From Nodosilinea sp. WJT8-NPBG4 (GTDB lineage Bacteria > Cyanobacteriota > Cyanobacteriia > Phormidesmidales > Phormidesmidaceae): a stretch of DNA of 37,666 nucleotides. The notes below the pieces were generated by a model. It was not told where the DNA came from. It saw nothing but the letters and a program-made list of their open reading frames with translations, and made no database searches. This document shows, piece by piece, positions 24,861 through 34,029 of this stretch. The stretch is taken from the NCBI GenBank assembly GCA_019359285.1, contig JAHHHQ010000004.1, positions 1 to 37,666 of the forward strand. Reading direction: 5' to 3'. How positions within the stretch are numbered: position 1 is the first letter of the stretch; each line of letters starts with the position of its first letter. The position numbers and the translations under genes were made by a program.

Positions 24861-25907
24861 ATGGTGTTCACCCGCTGCAAACCGCTCTCCCCCAAAGATC
24901 GAACTACCCTATTGATCTGGCTGCTGGTCATCGTGCTCGGGACCTGGACCGGGGGGCGCATCTATCGTCAGTATTTTGCTGGCGTCTCGCTTTCCCACTC
25001 GATTCGCGAAATCTTGCCCTATTCCAAACACCTCAATGCCGGCCAGGAGTACTTCACACAGCAGGAATACGATCGCGCAGAGTTGGCTTTTCGAGACGCA
25101 ATTGAAGCCAATCCCAATCGAGCCCAAGGACATTTTTGGCTAGGCCAGGCATTGTCCGAACAGGGTCAATTTCTAAAAGCCGAGGACGCCCTTAAACAGG
25201 CCATTGCCTTAGATGCTCAGTTAGAGGGAGCCCACAGCACCTTGAGTAGCGCGATCGCAGAGCAAGGCCGATACGAAGAAGCGATTCAGCGCGCCCGCAT
25301 TGCCGTTGAACAATTCCCTAACGATGCTGACACCTACACGGTTTTGGGCTTTGCCCTGGCACAGCAGGGTCAGTACGAGGAGGCGATCGCCGCCGCCCAA
25401 AAGGCGCTAGATCTTGACCCAAATCAGGCCAGTGCCCACAACTCGTGGGGCATCGCTCTACTTAACCAGGGTGAGTTGGACGCGGCTAAAGATCGATTCG
25501 AGCGGGCGCTGGAACTAGCCCCTGACATGGCCGGGGTGCACTACAACCTGGGACTGTTGCTGCATCAGCAGGAAAACTATGAGGCCGCGATCGCCGAATT
25601 TGAAGAGGCTATCGCAATCAATTCTTTCTTCCCTAAAGCCTATACCCAATTGGGTTGGGTACTGGCTCAACTAGAGCGCTACGACGCGGCCATGATTAAC
25701 CGCGAGGAAGCCCAACATCTTGCCCCTGACAATGCCTTCATGCATTGGGGTAAGGCTTTCACGTTACTCCAGCAAGGTAAACGAGAAGCGGTCGTTGACA
25801 CTCTAGAAACTGCCAGAGAGCTAGCCAAAGCCCAAAATCAAACCGACTTCCTGGCCGAAATAGAGCATTTGTTAGCTGAATTGGCCGGGTCAAATCTTTC
25901 CCCCTAA
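24861..25907 (+). CDS. Membrane-anchored TPR protein
   Basis: The product has 348 residues and starts at the ATG after CGGAGT. An N-terminal transmembrane helix (LLIWLLVIVLGTWTGGRIY, residues about 18-38) is followed by seven to eight canonical 34-residue TPRs (YTVLGFALAQQGQYEEAIA, AHNSWGIALLNQGELDAAK, VHYNLGLLLHQQENYEAAI). It is probably anchored in the cytoplasmic membrane with its TPRs on one face. It lies 120 nt after the leader-peptide gene and 119 nt before the PPIase gene, with no clear terminator in either gap. It may scaffold the peptide and the exporter; TPR proteins of this kind are often chaperone-like. Exact role unknown. Confidence 0.8.
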   Translation: MVFTRCKPLSPKDRTTLLIWLLVIVLGTWTGGRIYRQYFAGVSLSHSIREILPYSKHLNAGQEYFTQQEYDRAELAFRDAIEANPNRAQGHFWLGQALSEQGQFLKAEDALKQAIALDAQLEGAHSTLSSAIAEQGRYEEAIQRARIAVEQFPNDADTYTVLGFALAQQGQYEEAIAAAQKALDLDPNQASAHNSWGIALLNQGELDAAKDRFERALELAPDMAGVHYNLGLLLHQQENYEAAIAEFEEAIAINSFFPKAYTQLGWVLAQLERYDAAMINREEAQHLAPDNAFMHWGKAFTLLQQGKREAVVDTLETARELAKAQNQTDFLAEIEHLLAELAGSNLSP

Positions 25908-26026
25908 AAAATCTGTAAGTTCTGTCTTAGTAAACGTACTCTAGCCGACAGAAAATCCCGCTGACTTTCTGCGGGGAAGGCAACTGTTTTCGTTTGGAAT
26001 AAATCCCCACCTTCAGGAGAAACCCC

Positions 26027-26800
26027 ATGTCTAAACCGCCGTTCCTGTTCATTGATGACGAAGCAATTAGCCAAGAGCAGGTGCTGGAGTACCTGCAAAA
26101 TGCTGGTCAGCTAGAGACCTTTATCAAAGGAATTTTGAGCCAACATGCGATCGCCCAAGAGATTCAGTTCACCCCAGAGCTCACCCCTACTGAAGAAACT
26201 GTAGAACAACTGTTAAGTGAGTTTCGCCAAAGCCGAGGCCTTAGCGACGATGCCGTTTTCGACGCCTGGCTCCAGCAAAATTCTCTAGATGATGAAACCC
26301 TGGCTGCGACGTTGCTGGATCAGTGGACCCAGGAGCAGCTCATGGGGCGCATCTGCCAACCTCGGCTGCAGGAATATTTCATTAAGCGCAAGCCGCAGCT
26401 CGACCAGGTGGAACTGTCCTGCATTGTGGTGCAGGAGGAAGGTCTGGCCAAGGAACTGCACGAGCAGATCACCCAGGAAGGCGCATCTTTTGAGCAGCTA
26501 GCCCAGCAGCACTCCCTGGCTGACAATCGATACAGCGGCGGCAAGATTCCACCTGTGGCCCGCGAGAGCCTGTCTGAAGAACTGCGAATCGAGCTTGGCG
26601 CTATTTACCCCGGGGAAATCGTGGGGCCGTTGCTGCTCAACGACCGCTGGTGTCTATTCCGCCTCGATGCCGTGCTGCCTGCTGCCCTCGAAGGGGAAAC
26701 CGAGGCTCAACTGCAGGTGGAGCTGTTCCAAGAGTGGCTGCGAGATCGCACTGATGCTATGACCGTCAAGTTGGAGGTGTCCCAATGGTGGTATCTCTAG
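26027..26800 (+). CDS. Parvulin-type peptidyl-prolyl isomerase
   Basis: The product has 257 residues and starts at an ATG after TCAGGAGAAA. The N-terminal half is SurA-N-like and helical (LEYLQNAGQLETFIKG, VEQLLSEFRQSRGL). A parvulin domain occupies about 120-225 (VELSCIVVQEEGLAKELHEQ, GASFEQLAQQHSLADNRYSG, GEIVGPLLLNDRWCLFRLD). No signal peptide is seen, so it works in the cytoplasm or at the exporter. Such isomerases are regularly encoded beside cyanobacterial C39-like ABC exporters and HlyD genes and may chaperone the exported substrate. The next gene overlaps its last 16 nt, so the two are translationally coupled. Confidence 0.85.
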   Translation: MSKPPFLFIDDEAISQEQVLEYLQNAGQLETFIKGILSQHAIAQEIQFTPELTPTEETVEQLLSEFRQSRGLSDDAVFDAWLQQNSLDDETLAATLLDQWTQEQLMGRICQPRLQEYFIKRKPQLDQVELSCIVVQEEGLAKELHEQITQEGASFEQLAQQHSLADNRYSGGKIPPVARESLSEELRIELGAIYPGEIVGPLLLNDRWCLFRLDAVLPAALEGETEAQLQVELFQEWLRDRTDAMTVKLEVSQWWYL

Positions 26801-29340
26801 ACGTCCATACCCACAATCTGCCCTGGGACGAGCTTCCCCTGGCTGGACTCAACAGTATCCAGCAGATTCACTTCCAGCAGACAGCCCAATTCGGTCACCA
26901 CAAAACAGGTGAAGTGCTGTGGTCTACTCGCCGCGCCGGTATGCAGTTTCTCGTGCTGCGAGGCAAGGTGCGCTTGGTACCGCAAAAAGGCAACTCGATT
27001 CTAGAGCCAGGCAGAAAGGTGCTACTCAAGCCCGGTGATTGGTTTGGCGACCTGTTGGAGCTAGCTGGGCACTGGGAGGCGGTTGCAGCTAGCCAAGATG
27101 CTTTAGTCGTATTCTGGCCGTCGCTTGATTGGTATGACGTGGCCTCCGCCGATCTGCAGCAGTTTTGGGAGACGGTGCGCTGGCGCTACCAGCCCTTTGA
27201 CCCCAAGCTGCCCCACCCGGTCTCGGGCTACCCCTACACGTTTCATCTCAACAGTGCAGCGGCCTGCCTGACCATGCTCACCGAGCAGTTGGGCGCAGCT
27301 ATTTCCCTCAAGCAGGTTCAGGCCCATCTACACAGCCAGGCCCCGCCGGATGTGGCTAATGCGGCTGAAAAAATCGGGCTGCACGTCCAGTCGGTTCTGA
27401 CTGTATGGGAATCGCTAGACGATCTGCCCCTGCCGGCCCTATTGCACTGGCGGCAGCAGCACTGGGTGCTGGTCTACGGAGTGGAGCGCGATCGCCTGAT
27501 CGTCGCCGACCCCACCAACCTCCGCAAAACCTGCGAGAGCCTGCCGCGCGGCATGGTCGAAGCCGCTTGGGATGGGCACCTGTGGCTGGCGCAGTCGCTG
27601 CCCAAGGCTGAGAAATTCAACCTGATGTGGTTTGTACCCGCCGTCTGGCGCTACCGCAGGCTGCTGGGCGAAGTGCTGCTGGCCTCGTTTGTCATTGAGC
27701 TGCTAGGCCTGACCACGCCCCTGCTAACTCAGGTAATCATCGACAAAGCCATTCCCCAAAGCAGCCTCTCCAGCCTGCAGGTGATGGTGGTGGGCCTGTT
27801 GGGCATCGGTATCTTTGAGGCGGTGCTGGGCGTGTTGCGAATGTTTTTGTTTAGTCACACCGCCCGCCGCTTAGATTTGAGCCTGTCGTCCCAGCTGTTT
27901 CGCCATCTGGTGCAGCTTCCCCTAGCCTATTTTGAGTCGCGGCGCACGGGCGATACGGTAGCTAACGTGCAGGAGCTGGAGAACATTCGCCAGTTCCTCA
28001 CCGGCACTAGCGTGACCGTAGTGCTAGATGCCCTGTTTACCTTTGTCTACATCGCTGTCATGATCGGCTACAGCCCCAGGCTAACGCTGGTGAGCCTGGC
28101 GGTAGTGCCCCTGTTTATCGTGCTGATTGTGGGGGCCACGCCGCTGCTGCGGGAATGGCTCAATGAGTCGTTCAACCGCCGGGCCGACAGCCAGTCGTTT
28201 TTGCTGGAAACCATTACCGGGATTCACGCTGTTAAAGCCCACTCGGCCCAGCGGCCCACCCGCGATCGCTGGGAAGGTCTGTTTGCCCGCTACGTCAACA
28301 CCAGCTTTCGGGCCGATACCCTAGGCAACATTGACGGCCACATTGCCCAGTTTCTCACCCACCTCTCAGAGATTCTGATTCTCTTTTTTGGGGCCAAGCT
28401 GGTGATCGATCAGCAGTTCACCATCGGCAGCCTGGTGGCCTTTCAGATGCTCTCTGGGCAAGCAATTAGCCCCATTCTGCGGCTGGCCCAGCTGTGGGAA
28501 GACTTTCAGCGGGTGGCGCTCTCAGTGAGCCGCATTGGTACGATTCTCAACACCACTCCCGAAGAAACGGCGGAGGCGGGGCTAGTGCTGCCGCCCCTGC
28601 AGGGGCAGATCGCCTTTGAGAAGGTGAGCTTCCAGTACCCAACGGCGGAAGAATCGGTGTTGCGCGGCATTTCCTTTGATATCGAACCCGGCATGTTTGT
28701 CGGCGTAGTGGGCCGCAGTGGCTCGGGCAAAAGTACCCTATCTAAGCTGGTGCAGCGGCTCTACCAGCCCAAATCCGGACAAGTGCTGGTGGATGGCCTG
28801 GATGTGAAGGGGGCCAATCTCTCGTCCCTGCGCCAGCAGATCGGTGTGGTCTTGCAGGATGACTTTCTCTTTAACGGCACGGTGTTTGAGAACATCACCT
28901 TTGGCAAGCCAGAGGTATCGCTGGAGCAGGTGATTGAGGCGGCCAAAAATGCGATCGCACACGACTTCATCATGGAGCTGCCCAACGGCTACGAGACCCC
29001 CATCGGCGAGCGAGGCACGGGGCTATCGGGCGGACAGCGCCAGCGAGTCGCCCTGGCCCGCATGTTCCTCAACGATACGCCCATCTTGATTCTCGATGAA
29101 GCGACCAGCGCCCTCGATGCTCAGACCGAGCGCCAGGTGCTGCGCAACCTGCGCCGCTTTGCCCAGGGTCGCACGCTAATGCTTTTGACCCACCGCTACT
29201 CCATGCTGCGCTCCGCTGACAAAATCCTCGTGCTCGAAAAAGGCGTGCTGATTGAGCAGGGCCGCCACGAAGAGCTGCTGGACGCTAAAGGCGTGTACTC
29301 GGTGCTCTATCAACAGCAGCAAGAGTCCGACGACCTGTAA
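26785..29340 (+). CDS. ABC exporter with C39-like domain lacking the catalytic Cys
   Basis: The product has 851 residues and starts at an ATG after GGAGG. Domains in order: a cupin/cyclic-nucleotide-like region (about 20-125), a C39-like peptidase domain (about 145-265), a six-helix transmembrane region (about 290-580) and an ATPase (about 600-851). The ATPase is intact, with Lys649 in the Walker A loop (GRSGSGKST), LSGGQRQR, ILILDEATSALD and the switch THRYS. In the C39-like domain the usual D/E-C-G-A-A-C-L is here N-S-A-A-A-C-L, so the catalytic Cys is Ser157; the later His226 and Asp242 remain. It may thus work like the HlyB domain, which binds but does not cut. It should export the peptide or the large subtilase via HlyD. 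No TolC partner is seen. Confidence 0.9.
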   Translation: MVVSLDVHTHNLPWDELPLAGLNSIQQIHFQQTAQFGHHKTGEVLWSTRRAGMQFLVLRGKVRLVPQKGNSILEPGRKVLLKPGDWFGDLLELAGHWEAVAASQDALVVFWPSLDWYDVASADLQQFWETVRWRYQPFDPKLPHPVSGYPYTFHLNSAAACLTMLTEQLGAAISLKQVQAHLHSQAPPDVANAAEKIGLHVQSVLTVWESLDDLPLPALLHWRQQHWVLVYGVERDRLIVADPTNLRKTCESLPRGMVEAAWDGHLWLAQSLPKAEKFNLMWFVPAVWRYRRLLGEVLLASFVIELLGLTTPLLTQVIIDKAIPQSSLSSLQVMVVGLLGIGIFEAVLGVLRMFLFSHTARRLDLSLSSQLFRHLVQLPLAYFESRRTGDTVANVQELENIRQFLTGTSVTVVLDALFTFVYIAVMIGYSPRLTLVSLAVVPLFIVLIVGATPLLREWLNESFNRRADSQSFLLETITGIHAVKAHSAQRPTRDRWEGLFARYVNTSFRADTLGNIDGHIAQFLTHLSEILILFFGAKLVIDQQFTIGSLVAFQMLSGQAISPILRLAQLWEDFQRVALSVSRIGTILNTTPEETAEAGLVLPPLQGQIAFEKVSFQYPTAEESVLRGISFDIEPGMFVGVVGRSGSGKSTLSKLVQRLYQPKSGQVLVDGLDVKGANLSSLRQQIGVVLQDDFLFNGTVFENITFGKPEVSLEQVIEAAKNAIAHDFIMELPNGYETPIGERGTGLSGGQRQRVALARMFLNDTPILILDEATSALDAQTERQVLRNLRRFAQGRTLMLLTHRYSMLRSADKILVLEKGVLIEQGRHEELLDAKGVYSVLYQQQQESDDL

Positions 29341-29412
29341 TCAAATTTAGCCTCACGACTGCAACTCTCAACTGCAATTCCCAGACCACTTGGTTCTATT
29401 AGGAGTCTTATC

Positions 29413-32400
29413 ATGTCTCAACAGAACTTTGCTCAATCTGCCGGCACTGATCTTCAATCATCCGCTTCAAAGTCCCTGCGAAACGCCCAAGCGGTTAGCT
29501 TAGCGTCCCAATTTCAACCTCAGCGGCACCAGGGCCTTGATACCAACCGCCTGACCTCAGCTCTGCCCACCCAAAATTCATTGGCTAGCCCCCAAGTGAT
29601 GCGCTTAGAGGATGCTTTTGCCGCGGCGGTAAATCCCACCCAGCCCACGCTGACCCAAAGCCTGCAAAAGCTCGCGCCAGGCTGGCTCAGGCAGGGCATT
29701 CAGGAATTGCAGCAGCGGTTCGGCAATGGGCACGAAGCCGCTGTTAGCCCCCTACCGCAAAGCCAAGGGCCGCTAATTGGCATCATCGACACGGGTTTTG
29801 CCCCTGGCCAGCACGGTAACCAGATGCTAAAAACCATTCAGAACGGCAACCCTGAGGCCACCATCCTGTTAGCCGACAGCGTCGGCAAAGGCACCTGGGC
29901 CGATTCGCTAACTCAGTTTGTCGATACCGCCAAAGCCACCGGCCAAACTAGAGCTGTCGTCAACGCCAGCTTCGACCTTACCCAGAAAAACCCCGACGGC
30001 AGCATCACCACCCGCCAAGAACTCACCGCCCAGGAAAAAGCTGCTCTCAACTACGCTCGTGAGAATGGGGTGCTGGTCGTCGCTTCGGCAGGCAATGAAG
30101 GCAAGGCAATGTCGGCATTGGGCCAAGCCTCCGGTCTCTCCGACAACCTGATTGTGGTGGGCAGTGCTGAGGGCAACGACCGGGCTTCCTATTCCAGCTA
30201 TGGCAATGGCTTAGATCTCGTTACAGATGTGGGAGCTGCGGGAACATCACTCGCTGCTGCCAAAGTGACAGGAGCGATCGCCAATATCTGGAGCGCCAAC
30301 CCTGAATTGAGCGGTCAGCAAGTGAATCAAATTCTTACTGCCACTGCCACCGATTTAAAGACTCCTGGCAGGGATACGGAAACCGGAGCGGGACTGCTGA
30401 ATTCTACAGCGGCTATTAATCTCGCAAAGATGATCACACCCGAAACCCGGCAATTCTCAGGTGCTCAGCTGATCCAGCAGGTGAATGGCTCCTTTAACAA
30501 CACTCCCTGGATTAGTACAGATGGTACGGTTGCAAGTGAGCGAACCAATCGTGAGTTCGAAGATAAGTATATCCCGGAAGGTGAACGTCTCAGAGCTGGT
30601 TCAATTCCTGCGGCTGAGCGCCGACTTAAAACTCAAAGGGCTAATAGTCCGGCTGGTTCAATTCCTGCGGCTGAGCGCCGACTTAAAACTCAAAGGGCTA
30701 ATAGTCCGGCTGGTTCAATTCCTGCGGCTGAGCGCCGACTTAAAACTCAAAGGGCTAATAGTCCGGCTGGTTCAATTCCTGCGGCTGAGCGCCGACTTAA
30801 AACTCAAAGGGCTAATAGTCCGGCTGGTTCAATTCCTGCGGCTGAGCGCCGACTTGAAACTCAAAGGGCTAATAGTCCGGCTGGTTCAATTCCTGCGGCT
30901 GAGCGCCAACTTGAAACTCAAAGGGCTAATGGTCCAGCTGGTTCAATTCCTGCGGCTGAGCGCCAACTTGAAACTCAAAGGGCTAATGGTCCAGCTGGTT
31001 CAATGACTGCTGCTGAGCATCGGCTTAAAACTCAACTCGAGCAGAAAGCAGCACTCAACCAAAAAATGCATGACCCTGATGCCAGCACATTTGAGCGTAA
31101 TGAGGCAAGCAAAATTCTTCACGAACAGGAAGCTGAAGAACTTGCTATGGTAAACGACCAGCGTAATGCCCACGAAATAGCAGCACTTCTCCAAAAAGCC
31201 TATAGTCCTGACCTTAGCCCTACCGATCTCAATGGGTGGTCTGGAACTATACAAGAACAACAGAAAGCTGGACAACGTCGTGCCCACGAAATAACAGCGC
31301 TTCTCCAAAAAGCCTATGATCCTGACATCAGTGATGTCGAGCGTAATAAGGCACGCGAAACTCTACAAAAACAAAAATTTCTATCACTCGTCAAAACAGC
31401 CAATGATCCTTACGTCAGTATTCCTGAGCGCATCAAGGCACAGGAAATGCTGAACAGACCAGGAGTTAGACAAAGAGATATCACTGCAAATGAAGTGAAG
31501 GCTGCAGCAGGGAGCGATAACGGTATGACCCGTGAGGATCTGCATACATTCTTAGATGTTGTGGGTACTTTCGAGCCAACCCCTTTTGCAGATTTAACTA
31601 ATGCGATTTTATATGCTTCTGAAGGGGATTGGACAAATGCTGGAATATCGGCGGGTAGTGTCCTTCCCTACGCAGGCGATGCAGCCTTTAAGGGTGGCAA
31701 GTATGGTTACAAGATTTATGAGGGTCTTCGTGGTACTGGGAAAGCAGAGCATGGTGCTAAAGGTGTGAGCCCCGACAGTCCGCCAGCTAATCCGGCTGGT
31801 GCAGGCTCACCCAATTCTGGACTCCCCTCCAATGCTCAACCACCACAAAACAGTGGAGCAGGAGCACCTACAGTTACTCCACCCGATGCTGTCTTGCCCC
31901 CTGGAACTCCTGTAAAACCCCCTGCTAACTCACCTGGAGGCCGAGATATACCGGGAGCGGGCCGTGGTGGATCTCCCATTACCAATGGAGGACCCAATAA
32001 AGGGAAGCCTGGCCCTAGAGATACCCGTCCAGCCGGACGAGGGGATGCACCTGGCCCGAAGAAGAGGGGAGCCGGTGGCGGTAGACGCTATGGCAGAGGT
32101 TCTGGTCTTAGTGGCAAACCTAAAGACACTTCACCTTCCGGGTCCGGTGGTCATCCAACCAACCAGCCCGATCGCGAACCTGCTCTGGTTGGCGGTAGAG
32201 CTCACGAAGGAACTGGCGATAGTGGAATCAATGACAATCCACCTCGTGGAGACGGTAAACATGACCCTGATCCTTTAGAAGGAGGAAGCCCCAATCAGCC
32301 CAATAAAGGGCAGCAGCCTGACCCACCTGACACAGTAACATCCCCTCAAGCTAACGCCAACCATAATCCTGCCGCGCCTGGAGCTGGTGGCAGTGGTTCT

Positions 32401-33006
32401 CCATCACCAGCCTCCATGCCGCCAAGAAGACCCCCATCACCAGCGTCTATGCCGCCGAAACGTCCTCCGGGTGGTCCGAATCCTCCGACAGGTGGTACAG
32501 GTGGCCCTGGTGGACCTAACGGTCCTAGACCATCCACTGGTGGTGGCAGTAGCGGACCTCTTTCTATGTCCCCTGCTGATTTGGCAAAACAGGAAAGAAA
32601 TCTTCAGTTTGCACTCAACAAATTTGGAGATCGTGTGGACCTAGGTGAATCTTTGCCTGTGGCATTGAAACTAGAAAAAAAAGACTGGAAACATATTCTT
32701 CAAGGACATGTAGACGAAACTTTTGACCCAAGGGTGAGAGTTGACAAGCCAAAGAGTACTGTGTTTAAAGGAACGGCTGATGAGTATCTTAATATTCTAA
32801 AGCGAGCTTTAGATAACCCTAAGGTGCGCGGTGCAATTGATGAAGCTAAGAGACAAGGGTTGACATCCGTAAATATAAAGAACATAAAGCCTGGAGGTAA
32901 AAAAATAAGTGATCAACCATTTACCTTAGAAATTGATTTGTTGGAGAAAAAGATTAAAACTTTTCATCCTACTGGTAACCCTGGTCCTAACTTTAGGCAA
33001 CGCTGA
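29413..33006 (+). CDS. Subtilase fused to a repeat region, pre-toxin and C-terminal toxin domain
   Basis: The product has 1197 residues and starts at an ATG after TTAGGAG. There is no Sec signal; export by the adjacent ABC system is likely. Residues about 115-340 are an S8 peptidase with Asp126 (IIDTGF), His134 (GQHGNQM), Asn228 (SAGNEG) and Ser279 (GTSLAA). Residues 394-546 hold seven 19-residue repeats (AGSIPAAERRLKTQRANSP) plus an eighth divergent copy. About 545-700 is charged and helical, about 709-766 resembles a pre-toxin segment (DWTNAGISAGSVLPYAGDAA), and about 780-1050 is a Pro/Gly-rich linker. The last ~140 residues, with HILQGH (His1094, His1099) and KSTVFKGTADEYLNIL, look like a toxin domain of the EndoU/BECR nuclease type; the family is not assigned. 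The next gene is a likely immunity protein. Confidence 0.75.
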   Translation: MSQQNFAQSAGTDLQSSASKSLRNAQAVSLASQFQPQRHQGLDTNRLTSALPTQNSLASPQVMRLEDAFAAAVNPTQPTLTQSLQKLAPGWLRQGIQELQQRFGNGHEAAVSPLPQSQGPLIGIIDTGFAPGQHGNQMLKTIQNGNPEATILLADSVGKGTWADSLTQFVDTAKATGQTRAVVNASFDLTQKNPDGSITTRQELTAQEKAALNYARENGVLVVASAGNEGKAMSALGQASGLSDNLIVVGSAEGNDRASYSSYGNGLDLVTDVGAAGTSLAAAKVTGAIANIWSANPELSGQQVNQILTATATDLKTPGRDTETGAGLLNSTAAINLAKMITPETRQFSGAQLIQQVNGSFNNTPWISTDGTVASERTNREFEDKYIPEGERLRAGSIPAAERRLKTQRANSPAGSIPAAERRLKTQRANSPAGSIPAAERRLKTQRANSPAGSIPAAERRLKTQRANSPAGSIPAAERRLETQRANSPAGSIPAAERQLETQRANGPAGSIPAAERQLETQRANGPAGSMTAAEHRLKTQLEQKAALNQKMHDPDASTFERNEASKILHEQEAEELAMVNDQRNAHEIAALLQKAYSPDLSPTDLNGWSGTIQEQQKAGQRRAHEITALLQKAYDPDISDVERNKARETLQKQKFLSLVKTANDPYVSIPERIKAQEMLNRPGVRQRDITANEVKAAAGSDNGMTREDLHTFLDVVGTFEPTPFADLTNAILYASEGDWTNAGISAGSVLPYAGDAAFKGGKYGYKIYEGLRGTGKAEHGAKGVSPDSPPANPAGAGSPNSGLPSNAQPPQNSGAGAPTVTPPDAVLPPGTPVKPPANSPGGRDIPGAGRGGSPITNGGPNKGKPGPRDTRPAGRGDAPGPKKRGAGGGRRYGRGSGLSGKPKDTSPSGSGGHPTNQPDREPALVGGRAHEGTGDSGINDNPPRGDGKHDPDPLEGGSPNQPNKGQQPDPPDTVTSPQANANHNPAAPGAGGSGSPSPASMPPRRPPSPASMPPKRPPGGPNPPTGGTGGPGGPNGPRPSTGGGSSGPLSMSPADLAKQERNLQFALNKFGDRVDLGESLPVALKLEKKDWKHILQGHVDETFDPRVRVDKPKSTVFKGTADEYLNILKRALDNPKVRGAIDEAKRQGLTSVNIKNIKPGGKKISDQPFTLEIDLLEKKIKTFHPTGNPGPNFRQR
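30595..31050 (+). repeat. Tandem 57-bp repeats (seven plus one degenerate)
   Basis: Seven units of exactly 57 bp (30595-30993) starting GCTGGTTCAATTCCTGCGG; units 1-4 are identical or nearly so, 5-7 differ by a few bases. A degenerate eighth unit covers 30994-31050. The repeats are in frame and there are no spacers, so this is not a CRISPR array. Confidence 0.95.
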
Positions 33007-33618
33007 TTAGAAGAGTGACAGTTTGGAAGCTGGCCTTTTCATTTCAGATCTGCAATATCCAAACTTAGAACTCCAGTGCTTAAGTCAAGAGGTGCAGTTT
33101 CCAAGGGCTGAACTGTAACTTTTGAGTTCAGTCCTCTATCTTTCAAGTTTCACACAGCAACGATCGCACCCCCAACCCCGGAGTTCTGAACTCAAAATTT
33201 CAGGCTCAGAACTCCATCTTTTAAGTTTAGAACCGCAACGATCGCGATCAGAACTCTAACGATCGCGATCGCACCTTCAACCTTCGACTTCAAAACCCAA
33301 AACTTCCAACTCAAAACTGAAGCGATCGCGATCGCACCCTCAACTTCCGAATTCTGAACTGTAATAATCGAGTTCAAAGCCGCAACGATCGCGATCGCAC
33401 CACCAATCTCCCAGTTCCAAACTCAAGTTTTTAGCTTCGGAACTGATCTCTCCAGGCTCTCAAGGCATTCGACTGAGACTCGCTATCGTCCAAAATCTCG
33501 AATTGAGCTTTTAGCAACCTGAAAATCAACTCTCTGATGAAACCCTATGCGATCGATTCGCTACTACCACTAATCCATGAACGCGAACAACAACCTTAAC
33601 CAAGGAAGATCTAAAACT
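33007..33618. other. Intergenic HIP1-rich repeat region before the immunity gene
   Basis: No gene is seen. AACGATCGC(GATCGC)ACC-type cores occur near 33159, 33237, 33258, 33322 and 33384, alternating with AACTC-AA-TTT-like units. The segment 33440-33525 is homologous to 34199-34280 on the other side of the immunity gene. Confidence 0.7.
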
Positions 33619-34029
33619 ATGTCTGAATCTGAAGCGACTTTGAAGCTAAAAGAAGCTGGACTTCTTGTTGACACATTCAGTCATTTTGGTCTTGAAGGGC
33701 ATAATTACGATATTGCCAAACCAGCATCAGTTCCGGGTAACACAAGACCCGATAGTGAATTCTTCTTTTGGTGTGGTGAAGAGGGAATTCCTTGTGATGC
33801 ACCTGCGGCAAGACTCTATCTAACTGAGAAGGGTTGGATATTTGAGGTGTGGGTGTTCATCCCCGGACCCGGACCCGGTGATTTCCGGAGGTTGTTTCCA
33901 TCCCCTGATGAAGCTGTAAACGCGATCGTTGAGTACTATTTTGGTGATCCTTCAGAAATGAATCCACCTGAACTTGCTGAAGAGATGAAATTACCTGAAC
34001 TTGAGAAAGATAATTTGACCCAAACCTGA
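33619..34029 (+). CDS. Probable immunity protein for the toxin domain
   Basis: The product has 136 residues. The ATG at 33619 is chosen because AAGGAAG lies 10 nt upstream; an earlier ATG at 33577 has no ribosome site. It is acidic (pI clearly low), with an aromatic-rich middle (SEFFFWCGEEG, KGWIFEVWVFIPGPG) and a helical end (DEAVNAIVEYYF). Its small size, acidity and position directly after the toxin-bearing gene are the usual features of polymorphic toxin immunity proteins. No family match is recognised, so function is inferred from context. It is flanked by two homologous non-coding segments, suggesting that it was inserted or exchanged as a cassette. Confidence 0.5.
   Translation: MSESEATLKLKEAGLLVDTFSHFGLEGHNYDIAKPASVPGNTRPDSEFFFWCGEEGIPCDAPAARLYLTEKGWIFEVWVFIPGPGPGDFRRLFPSPDEAVNAIVEYYFGDPSEMNPPELAEEMKLPELEKDNLTQT

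Noticed and set aside
26785..29340. Active C39 bacteriocin-processing peptidase
   Set aside because: The position of the catalytic Cys is Ser157; the Cys at 161 corresponds to the second, non-catalytic Cys of active domains.
30595..31050. CRISPR-like array
   Set aside because: The repeats are directly adjacent, without spacers, and stay in frame within a coding sequence.
32346..32537. Gly/Pro-rich reverse-strand frame
   Set aside because: It is the antisense shadow of the Pro/Gly-rich linker in the subtilase-toxin gene.
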